This document shows positions 34,621-44,473 of a DNA stretch of 64,000 nucleotides, piece by piece. This stretch comes from Bretschneidera sinensis (taxonomy: Eukaryota; Streptophyta; Magnoliopsida; Brassicales; Akaniaceae), in contig CM043700.1 of the NCBI GenBank assembly GCA_023935145.1, positions 25,204,001-25,268,000 of the forward strand. The letters run 5' to 3'. Under the pieces are notes generated by a model. The model did no database searches. It saw nothing but the letters and a program-made list of their open reading frames with translations, and had not been told where the DNA came from. Positions within the stretch are counted from its first letter, which is position 1; the number at the start of each line of letters is the position of its first letter. Made by a program: the position numbers and the translations under genes.

Positions 34621-35909
34621 GGAACACAGATGAATAGTTGAAAGCACAATTTAATAAGATCAATCCACCTAATCAATCGAAAAGTTTCTAATGTCGGCCT
34701 CGTTCGGTAGTCAATACCGACCCGACCTACTTCATTAGTCAAAAATTAGCATGAGGAAATGGGGAAAGATATGATATAAGCAAAAAAAATTATCAGCCAA
34801 TCTTGAATTCACACATGGTATGGAGACAATTGAGTAATTTCATGTCTCAAAGACATCTATCAATAGCATGACAACTCATGCAGTCCCAAGGACAAATTGT
34901 AAATTCATTTAGGGTCGGAAAGTTATTTCCTCACAAGGATAAGTAGGTAATATAGCCCCAAACCCATTCAAAATAAGAGTTGCAATCTCATCATAATAGG
35001 AAAAAGATCCTCTCTAGATGGTGATGTATGTACTAGAGTAAGTGTCACTTGATTTAATTGATAAAATCAAAATTAGTGATTAACCTTCATTCACATTATA
35101 GATGAAAAAGAGAAATAAAAAATCTCACTTTAATTATGTAGCCTATAATCCAATAATTTTTCTTTAAAAAAGTACTAGAGAATCTTGCTTAATATATACA
35201 AATGTATGCAAACATGATGGTGATAGAGTTCATGTGAACGCAAAGAAAAACTATGCAAGATAAAAAGAATGAAAAAGAGAATAAATAATGGTGAGACTTG
35301 AGTGAAAGATGAAAAAAACGCGTTAACGTATAAAGCTAAAGAAACATAGATAGAAGCCTCCGTTGTTCCTTTGCTAGATGTGAGACCCATACAAATGTGT
35401 GGGTTCAAAATTTTTTCTTTATTTTTTTTTTTTCTGTTTTCCTTTTCTTAATTTCTCCTTTTTACATTTTCTTCTTCAATTCAAACGGATTGATTTGAAT
35501 TTGAACTCAAAATCATTATTGCAAAATTCCACAATTTGCGCACTAAATTAAGTTTGGTCTCTGAAAATTTAGCACATTGCACTAATTAGATTTTAAAGGT
35601 TAACTTTAACAGTTTAATCTATGAATTTTTAATTTAGTATCTTATAAACCGGTATGATGCTTGTACTTTCTGCTTCAAATATCGTATAGAAGGATTACAT
35701 TACCACAAATTAAAGGGTCATATGTTAACCATAGCTCTTAGTTAGAGAAATGGTTAAAGTATAATTAATGTGATACTTACATTGTAATTAATTTAAAAAT
35801 AGAAATAGTATTTAATTCTTTTAATTTTTACCATTTTTTATCATACCAAATATACCCTTATAAAAACATGGCAGATTACATTCATATACTATCATGCATG
35901 TATATATAC
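34620..35909. other. AT-rich intergenic DNA
   Basis: I see no supported gene. Short minus-strand frames (35175-35408) are Phe/Ser/His-rich without a domain. Confidence 0.55.
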
Positions 35910-36502
35910 TAGTGTTTTAAAAGACGGCAAGGTCAAGTGGCAAGGTCGGGCGTTCTTACTACTGGGTGTTCGCTTTTTACCTTGGGATGTAAGCCCGAGC
36001 GCCCAAACGTACACCAAGTGAAGTTTTTTTAAAAAACTTAAAATTTAGAAAAATAAGAACATTAAAGGCTTGAACCCATGACCTAATGAGTGTCTTAGGT
36101 CTCAACCGTTAAGTTAATGTTTTTGTTGTGACATTATTACACTTTATAAAGATATAATATATGTTATCTAGTTTAATAATAATTACAAACTATTTAATTA
36201 ATCACTTACAAGTTACAACAATATAGAAATATAAGTTATACTTCATACAAATTTTATATAAATATATATAGATATATTAATATTTATAAAATTATAATCA
36301 TCACACTATAGAGAGTTAGTAAAGTATTAAACCTTGATAAAAAATTAATTAATTAATTAATTAAAATTATTTTATTATTTTAATTAATTAATTAATATTA
36401 TTTTACTAAAATTTTAAAACACCCCAATGGTTTCAAAAGACTTACGCCCCAACACTTCGAGGCAAAACGTCTCGCTCAACGTCTTCGCCTCTGAAAACAC
36501 TA
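35910..36502. mobile_element. hAT-type non-autonomous element with 8-bp target duplication
   Basis: This is a 593-bp element with ends TAGTGTTTTAAAAGACGGC and, as the reverse complement of the right end, TAGTGTTTTCAGAGGCGAAG. It is flanked by a perfect 8-bp repeat, ATATATAC, at 35902-35909 and 36503-36510, the target size of hAT elements. The interior is AT-rich and shares about 36235-36430 with the insertion at 15208-15919. A tRNA-B-box-like stretch (GGGTTCAAGCC, minus, near 36070) is present without a full tRNA fold. There is no transposase. Confidence 0.85.
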
Positions 36503-36720
36503 ATATATACACACATATATACATAGATAAGTACATATATTTATACATGCATACATATGTAGATGTATAGACATGTATCCATACACATACACATAAGTAT
36601 ATACATACATGCATGATACATACATACAATATATACACATACATACATATATACATGTAAGATACATATGCATATACATATATGCATGCAAATATATATA
36701 AAAACAGTTTTTCAACACAA
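36503..36720. repeat. TACA/TATA-rich simple repeat
   Basis: Degenerate ATACATA/CATATA units make long but meaningless minus-strand Tyr/Cys/Met-rich frames. Confidence 0.75.
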
Positions 36721-36849
36721 TGACCATTAACTATTTTATATTAATGACACTAGTTAAGTGTCAAATTTAATAATGGCAAATGTTAATAAGAAGCATTAAA
36801 TGACCTTCAACTATCTCCTTAACTTCCTTTCAAAAAAAAATATTTATGG

Positions 36850-37310
36850 AGTTCAGAATGTGATTAATGTTATTAGAGGCTGCAGATTTACAATTACAAA
36901 AAATGCAGTCAGGGAAAGAAGTTGAGAAAAAAATCAGCGGGGAGAGAAGTAAGAGACAGCCACTTTTCCACCGCTTTGGGACAGTCCCTAAGCACATGGA
37001 TTGGTGTTTCGGCAAGGCTACAATGGGGGCAATTGTCATTTTGGATGATGTTAAGTGATGAAGGAAGATTTTAATTGGGAGTCCTTGCGCAGTTAACCAC
37101 AAAAAGGTTTGAATCTTAGGGAGAGTGTTGTATTTCCAAATTTAAGAGAATGGGGAAGGAACAGAAGGGTTAGGTAACAGTGGGTACACATGACTGGACT
37201 TGAAGGTGCCATCTGGACTATGAACCCAAGCTAAACTGTCAATTTTAGGGGAATCAGGCCAGCAAGGGAGAGTGTAAATAACCATTGTCCCTAGGACAAT
37301 GGTTAACATT
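36850..37310 (-). pseudogene. LINE reverse-transcriptase zinc-domain (zf-RVT) fragment
   Basis: On the minus strand, DSLAWVHSPDGTFKSSHVYP (about 37190-37250) is followed after a stop by TFLWLTAQGLPIK. In a shifted frame a Cys/His motif follows (CPHCSLAETPIHVLRDCPK, about 36965-37035). This order is the C-terminal zinc-binding region of plant L1-type LINE polyproteins. A frame shift between the two parts shows it is dead. It lies about 340 bp upstream of the peroxidase start codon. Confidence 0.75.
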
Positions 37311-37551
37311 TGCCCAAATGAAAATATCAGCAGCTCAGATACCAAAATTAAAAAATTTAAATGCAAGATGCTAAAATTTCAAAGACCCTCAATATATGAT
37401 TTTTACCTAACAAACAAAATCCGAAAAAGCAAAGATCCCACTATTTTAAATGCTCCCCACGCGTTTCCACTAAAAAAGAGGTTATGAGGAAAAGAACAAA
37501 AATCATTGAAACAGAAAAGCAAAAGAAAGCAGCCCTTAAGCAAATTCATGT

Positions 37552-37560
37552 TATATAAAT
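37552..37560 (+). promoter_or_regulatory. TATA box of the peroxidase gene
   Basis: TATATAAAT lies about 95 bp upstream of the start codon at 37652, a normal distance for a plant promoter with a short leader. Confidence 0.55.
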
Positions 37561-37651
37561 ACTTGGTTAGCAGTGCAAATGTTGGTAGTAAAGACATATA
37601 TAACGAATCTCGATGTTTACTCTTAGTTGTCGATCAATAATATAGTGCAAA

Positions 37652-39395
37652 ATGAAAAGCACATGGTTAGCTTATCTATTGATTTTAGTGATGGTGGCTT
37701 TTTGTGTAGAAAGCCAAGAAGGATTGAAAAATGGGTTTTATGCTTCTTCATGCCCAAAAACTGAGGCCGTAGTGAGGTCTACTGTTGAATCATACTTTAA
37801 GAAAGATCCGACCATTGCAGCTGGTTTGCTAAGGCTTCATTTCCATGACTGTTTTGTGCAGGTTTATTGCATCTTTTTCTCCTCTTATATTATGCAATTA
37901 TTAGTTAAAATGAAAGTTTTTAAAAAGGATATATGGAGTAGTATTTATTAATTTATAGTATGTAAAATCAATTAATTGCACAGGGGTGTGATGGTTCAGT
38001 ACTGATTACGGGATCTTCCGCTGAGAGAAGCGCATTGCCAAACCTTGGCTTAAGAGGATTTGAAGTAATCGATGATGCAAAATCACAACTAGAGGCCTTG
38101 TGTCCTAGTGTTATCTCATGTGCTGATATACTAGCTCTCGCTGCTCGTGACGCTGTTGACTTGGTATCTTATATTTCATTTTTTTGTTTATATGATTTAT
38201 ATTGAATTATTAATTATCACAAAATTTTAACTTAATAAGAAATGATCCCAACATTTTTTTTTATATTCTAACATATTTTTTCAATTCCACTGCCAATTAC
38301 TAAGGCCTTGTTTCTATGTTTCAGAGTGACGGTCCAAGTTGGACAGTGCCAACTGGTAGAAGAGATGGTAGGGTCTCTTTGTCATCCCAAGTCTCAAACC
38401 TACCTTCTCCTCTTGATTCTATTGCTATCCAGAGGCAAAAATTTGCTGATAAAGGCTTGAACGATCATGATCTTGTAACCCTAGTTGGTATATATATTTT
38501 CTCTCTATATATATGTTTTTATTTTTAGTATAACGACGGATTGTAATATATCCATATATTTTCCTAAATCACATCACAAAACAATTTCTCTTATTCATAA
38601 AAAGACTAGTTACCTTTTCTTTCAAGGAAAAAAAAAAGAGAAATCAACTCAAAAACTTCAAAACATCCAAATAATTTTGACTTTGAAACAAAAACTAATT
38701 AGTTAATGGGTGTTGCTTTCAATTTAGCATATGTTATATATCAGCAAATATATCCTGCCACCTTTTTTTACGGTCAAACCAATAACCAATTAAAAACTTC
38801 AAATCCATTTTCTATTACGTCAATTAACTTTTTTAAAAGTTAAAATGATCACCGGATGTTATAAAAAGTTGACAAAAACAAGGGTTCTTCTAGCGGTGCT
38901 CTATAATATATATACATGAGTAGTGTAACAAAATTTAATGGGGAAACATATACATTTATGTACTGGCATGCAGGAGCACATAGCATAGGCCAAACAGACT
39001 GCTTATTTATGAGATACCGGCTGTACAACTTCACAACAACTGGTAACGCAGACCCAACCATAAACCAATCATTTTTAGCAGAACTTCGAGCTGTTTGTCC
39101 TAAAGACGGTGATGGTTCGAAAAGGGTTGCGTTAGATAAGGATAGTCAGACCAAATTTGATGTCAGCTTCTTCAAGAATGTACGCGACGGCAACGGAGTT
39201 TTGGAATCGGACCAGAGGCTGTGGGAAGACGCTGCAACTCGAAGCATAGTGCAAAATTATGCAGGGACAATAAGGGGTTTAGTAGGCTTCAGATTTGATT
39301 ACGAGTTCTCAAAGGCTATGATCAAAATGAGCAGCATTCAAGTAAAGACTGGCACTGAAGGAGAGATAAGGAAGACATGTTCAAAGTTCAATTAG
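37652..39395 (+). CDS. Class III (secretory) peroxidase, N1-like, 4 exons
   Basis: The exons are 37652-37861, 37984-38163, 38325-38487 and 38974-39395, giving 324 aa. The three introns are at the positions typical of class III peroxidases. The N-terminal segment ([20 protein letters not shown]) is a signal peptide, so the enzyme goes to the cell wall or vacuole, where it uses H2O2 to oxidise phenolics. LRLHFHDCF carries the distal Arg and His (about residues 60-68), and LVGAHSIG carries the proximal heme His. Eight Cys residues suit the four conserved disulfides: SSCPK, HDC, GCDG, ALCPS, ISCAD, TDC, VCPK and [13 protein letters not shown] is present. One deviation is SDGPSW where most members have GGPSW. 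It resembles peroxidase N1-type enzymes, but the substrate is unknown. Confidence 0.93.
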
Positions 39396-39497
39396 TTATT
39401 ACTACTTGCTACTTCAAGTTTAAATAAGTGTCACACACGCTCGAAACCTCTTGACTTTGAGTGGTGATCAAACTTGTAAATTTCATATCAAACAATA

Positions 39498-39950
39498 TTT
39501 CGGTCTAGTTGTTTAAGTGAAACGTTTCAATCTCGTTTTGTTTCGGTGTGTCATTTTGGATTTGATGACATTTTCAAATATGTACCTCTCAAATTACATA
39601 TATTTCAAAAAACTATATATAATTATAAATATAAATCATAAGAAAGTAATCACTATTCAAATATATAAATTAATCCTACCCGAAATTTTGCTTTAAAATC
39701 AATTATAAATATTTTTTAAATCAATTATAAATCTCCTTTTTTGCTTTAAAATAATCATTAGTTTCGAAAATACAAAAAATAGTATTATAATATTTCGGTT
39801 GAAATATGATGTTTCAGTCTAAACAGAGCAAAACAGAAAGTGAAACGAAATATATGAGTGTTTCGTTTTGGTTTAATGTTGAAACCAAAACGTTTCGATC
39901 ATTTCAACTGAAATAAAATGAAATTTACAATTTCGGTGACGATACAAATG
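39498..39950. repeat. MITE-like interspersed repeat
   Basis: The segment begins TTTCGGTCTAGTTGTTTAAG and ends with a rough inverted counterpart (CATTTCAACTGAAATAAA near 39898). The first half matches 30326-30560. It is a noncoding, AT-rich, probable short inverted-repeat DNA element. The borders are approximate. Confidence 0.5.
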
Positions 39951-40627
39951 CCGCTTCTTTATCCACCCTTATTGTTCATCTGAGCCTTGCCGGCAGTTAT
40001 TTTTCCAATTAATCATTCGATTTTGCAATTCTCCTCCCAATTTTAATTAGGTTTCAACTATTTATTTTTTAGGTATTGATTTCTTGTTGGACCTAATTCA
40101 TCAAAACAATGCAATGTTAATTCTTGCAAAGAGAAAATATATTCTTTTCTCAAAATGTTTTCTTACTTATTTTTTTAAAATTTTTGAAGGTCGTCTTCGG
40201 ATTGTCTAGTTGACATTTTTCACTCTTTTGTGTTATTATGGCGTCCAGATCATCAATTTTTCTTTGATCACTCTGAATTATATATAGTATGAAGACGTTC
40301 TTTTCAACTAAGGTCTTTTAGCTTACCCAACTTAGAATCTAATGGTTCACGTCCTAAGTTTTCCTAATTATTGTCGATCCTTTCTTAATTTAACCCATAT
40401 AATTAATTCTTTTAGTACTTTTCTAAATTCAATATCTTTTAGTTGGGCTCTAAGCATGCACAAAAAGATTAGGCTAAAATAGATATAATACAACAAGAAA
40501 AAGGGTGACTCAACGTCAAAACACATTTTGTCAAATCTCTCATTTAAAACTTAGCAAGCATGAAGCTGTATTATAATTTAAATAATGCAATAGAATGTAT
40601 ATTCTAGTATAACATATAATAACTATC

Positions 40628-40703
40628 ACCGAGGACACATGTCTCTCACTGATAAGTGGTTTTAATGACAGATATCACTGAAAGACACGTGGCCCTCGGT
40701 GAG
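40628..40703. repeat. Imperfect inverted repeat (hairpin)
   Basis: The left arm CACCGAGGACACATGTCTCT (40628 on) pairs with the right arm, whose reverse complement starts CACCGAGGGCCACGTGTCTT (ending about 40703). The arms are about 28 bp with an about 16-bp loop. Similar CACCGA/CACTGAGGGA motifs recur around 40730, 40810 and 46790-47180, suggesting the subterminal part of a DNA transposon. Confidence 0.5.
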
Positions 40704-41126
40704 AGTGTGAAAATTTTATCACCGATCCCTCGATGATAATATTTTCACACTTGATATTAAATTCGAAAAATATTTTAAAGATAATTTTTTTAATTGAAAA
40801 TATATTATTACTGAGGGATTTAAGTCTTCCATGTTAATAAATAAATACAAAATATCAATGGCAGTAAGTAATATACCATGTCACTAGTGAATTAATTAAA
40901 AATCAGTACTAGTGCTACTTGTATGGTAATTTGAACATAGCTCAATTGGAATATTTTTATAAATTTTTTTTAGATCCATGGAAAGTTTGTCTCACTTGGT
41001 TCTATATTTACGCTACATGATTAAGAAGAAGGTTTGTTTTGTGTTGATAATGTACAATGTCACTAGTGACTAGCTTCTATAATAATTAAGTAGTCTAATT
41101 AGGGAGCTTGAAACTAGATTAAAAAC

Positions 41127-41203
<77 letters not shown>
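41127..41203. repeat. (AT)n(AG)n compound microsatellite
   Basis: About 12 AT units are followed by about 26 AG units. Confidence 0.95.
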
Positions 41204-41206
<3 letters not shown>

Positions 41207-42083
41207 CAAGAACAATTGATAACTTTGATAAAAAATTAGTTAGTTTTAGTATCCTTTTTATGACTACAGTTAATGTAAAGTAGTACTGGATGGACTATAT
41301 ATCTAGTTTATACTTACAAGTTGAGACTGAGATTTGTGAGAAGATAATCAATTGATGAGTCTAGCATTTAGAGAAAGAGAGTGAAAAGTGGTAGAGTTCA
41401 AGTTTAAGAAAGATAAAAAGCTCCAAAACCAAGCTTAGTTTGTTGAAAAGTGATATCAAGTTTAAACTTTATGATGCATATTCTAAATTATTAATACATA
41501 AGCTAACAGTGAAAATGACACGAATAAATGTCTGACCATAAATGTGCATACTATACTTATAAATGTGAGCTTGGTTACTTATAAATGTGCATACTATACA
41601 TGCATCATGGCATATAATGAATATATCCATGCATTGCATCTTACCTTAGAATGCCCATCCAATGATTATTAAGCGATCCAAACGCTCTTGTTGCTTATCA
41701 ATTAATATGTTTGCAAAGAGAGTGCTTGTGTTCAAATAATCATTGGATTGTCAAGAGTGGACAATTCAGGAATGCGTAATCGATTTTTCAATTTGTAGTT
41801 CCTACCTTGTTTTGTTTCGACTAGATTTCGACTACAACTCTCATTGTTCTCTGGGTACGCACTAAATTAGGGCTTATCTTCCTCAAGATATAGCTCCAAA
41901 TTTAAGTTGTGTACTTGGAGGACTAAGGAGAAATGTTATCGAAATTGAGTCCTAACAGAACAAGTTTAGAACTACAAATTGTAAAATCAATCATGCATTC
42001 GTGAATGGGTTAGGACCACCTATTAGTGAATTGGATTATATGGTTAGAAAGCATGCATTAACATGCATGATGTATAAGGAATC

Positions 42084-43226
42084 TGTATACCGAGATACAA
42101 ACCCAAGAGGGGAGTGAATTGGCTTTTAAAAACTTTTTGCAATTAACAAACAAGTTTTAATAATTTAATCAATTAAAGCAAACAACAAATAAATTTCTTG
42201 AATTTGAAGGAGTAAAGGAAAAGAATATGCAAACTCCATTTATAGTGGTTTGACAATATTAGAATCATTCCGACCCTACGTCTACTCTCTTCAAGGAACC
42301 TCCTTGAAGTAATCCACTAATTATAGTCGAGCAACTTCACAAGTGTTGCCCAAACCTTACAATAAGCTTTTCCACAATGAAGTTACAAAGAAATGTTTAA
42401 TGCCTAAACACTATAAGAGTCACATCAACTCTTTCTCTTTACAATGATTTGAATTGATGGTAAAAGGAAGGCAAGCGAGACCTGAATTTAATGCTCTTGC
42501 AAGGGAGAGTATATCTCTTTTAGAAGTACAAAACTTTTAAGAATGACTCGATCATAAAAGATTTTGAAAGCTTTAAATGATAACAACGAAGAAGATGAAG
42601 ATTTAATGCTCCTGTATGTGTTCTAATTCCCGTTTATGATAGGTTTTTATAGATAAAAAAACTTATTAGCCGTTACTCTTCAAAGAATCCCGTTTGGGAG
42701 TGGTTTGGTGCATTAAATGCACTGAACGAACCTTTCAGATTTGAAATATTACCATTATTTTCGAACGTTCAATCGATTAGATGTTTGTTCAGTCAACTGA
42801 ATGAAAGGAAACTTTTTGTCCTTCATTCAATCGACTGAATGACTTCATTCAGTCGACTAAATTAAGTTCGGTCTACTGAATCAAACCATTCAGTCGACTG
42901 AAGGCCCTAAACTATTATTTTTTTTTGTTTTCAAAGGTTTTTTCAGTCAAATCTGTTTTTGTCAAAATATTTTGTTTAAAAATGATCCATAAAGAAAAGC
43001 TAAATACTTGTAAGTAAAGATTTATAGATCTTAACTACCTTAGAACCTATTCTAGGTCTTAGGTCTTCTTTCGAGTATCTCTCAAGTATGATCTCTTATT
43101 CCTTAGTCTTGTAATGCATCTTGTCTTTGAGTTGGATGCTTAGATGTAGTTAAAAACACTTAGGTAAAACTGTTAGCACAATTGAAACATTGTTTTGTCA
43201 TAATTAAAATCAAATAAGAGCCAACA
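42084..43226 (-). mobile_element. Solo SIRE/Maximus-like copia LTR
   Basis: On the minus strand the segment begins TGTTGGCTCTTATTTGATTT (43226 downward) and ends in CACTCCCCTCTTGGGT and then GTATACA (42084), the usual ends of SIRE-type copia LTRs. Its length of 1143 bp also fits. The flanking 5-mers are GAATC (42079-42083) and TAATC (43227-43231), a 4 of 5 match to a target duplication. No internal region is present, so it is a solo LTR. The U3 contains several CATTCAGTCGACT motifs (42846-42903). Confidence 0.8.
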
Positions 43227-43782
43227 TAATCATTTTGTTATTTTCTAATTTGTTATCAATTTTTGTCTCACATGTTACAAACGATCTCATTAGTCGTACT
43301 TCACCGTTATTGATTGAGTCAGGTATGTAAATCCAAATATTTCTATGTTAGCCCCTTGGTTGTGTGATAAATTAATGTTAAATCGATATTTATTTCATAC
43401 TTTTTGGGAAGATAAAAAAGTGATAAAAAAATATATGTTGTGATTTTATCATGCTATTTCAGTTTATATATTGTTATGTTAGTTTACCTCTTTAATTTAA
43501 AAAATAAAAAATAAAGTTAGCCTTAAATTGTTATCATATTGTCATTATAAGTTAGTATCATTAGAAATCACATGTATTTAATGAAGCATTTTTTAAAGAT
43601 AGAAAAGTGATAACAAAATATATAATTGCTATTGTGTCATGCTATTTCAATCCATATATTTTGATATGTATGTAAAAAACAATATGCATGATTGAAAGAA
43701 TACTATATATTTAAAACAGCTTATTGACAATAAATTCTTTATTATTTTAGTAATTAGAATGATGGCAACTGACCATAGCTAG

Positions 43783-44235
43783 ATGGATCGTCGAGTTGTT
43801 AATAATGTCATATCTATGGAATTTTTAGAAGGGGTAAAGGTTTTTCTTAACTTTGCATATGGTAATCCATCGTTTGTGTATAAAGATGGAACTATTCGAT
43901 GTCCTTGTTTTCTATGCCAGAAATTAAGGTTTTTAAATCGAGAAGCAATCACCTTGCATCTATATAGGAAATGTTTTACTCATAATTATAAGAGGTGGAT
44001 TTTTCACGGTGAGAGTTATTTGAGGCGTGAACGGTGGATGCCCTAATCAGATCACCATGTCGAGGAAGGTTTTGGAGAAACAAATCGCATAGGGGAGATG
44101 GTGATGAATGTTGTTGGCCCAGACTTCAATTGGGATGTTGAAAAGGATCCAAATCCCCGTGCTGCGAAGTTCTATGACATGTTGAATGTAACGGACGAGG
44201 TGGGTTTACCCTCACATCCATTTAGTAGAATGTAA
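43783..44235 (+). pseudogene. CACTA transposase-associated domain fragment
   Basis: MDRRVVNNVISMEFLEGVKV begins at 43783. The frame continues with IRCPCFLCQKLRFLNREAIT, HLYRKCF and RWIFHGES, the Cys/His pattern of the transposase-associated domain at the start of plant CACTA (En/Spm) ORFs. A TAA at 44044-44046 interrupts it. The frame then goes on through GPDFNWDVEKDPNPRAAKFY to about 44235. The rest of the transposase is missing. Confidence 0.72.
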
Positions 44236-44473
44236 CGGACAAGGCAGACTCACAAAGTATATAACTTAGCGGTTTTACTACATAAATTGTTTACTTTCTG
44301 TTTTGGTTTACATATATATTTGACCATGTTATTTGTTATATATATGATCCAGCTGCAGAAGAGGATGTTAAGCATGTAGACCCCGATGGTGACACACACC
44401 TGGCTGACTTATAGTTTTATTTTTAGACATTTGTATTTAGAATTTTTGGAATATTCGATTAATTTTTTTGAAG

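Noticed and set aside
36060..36110. tRNA-like B box in the hAT element
   Set aside because: GGGTTCAAGCC is present, but no acceptor stem or full cloverleaf can be drawn, so no tRNA or SINE is called.
36414..36727. Two minus-strand open frames rich in Tyr, Cys and Met
   Set aside because: They are translations of the TACA/TATA simple repeat.
38916..39000. Open frame upstream of peroxidase exon 4 beginning [15 protein letters not shown]
   Set aside because: It is intron 3 sequence read through. The AG at 38972-38973 joins the exon to VGAHSIG in frame.
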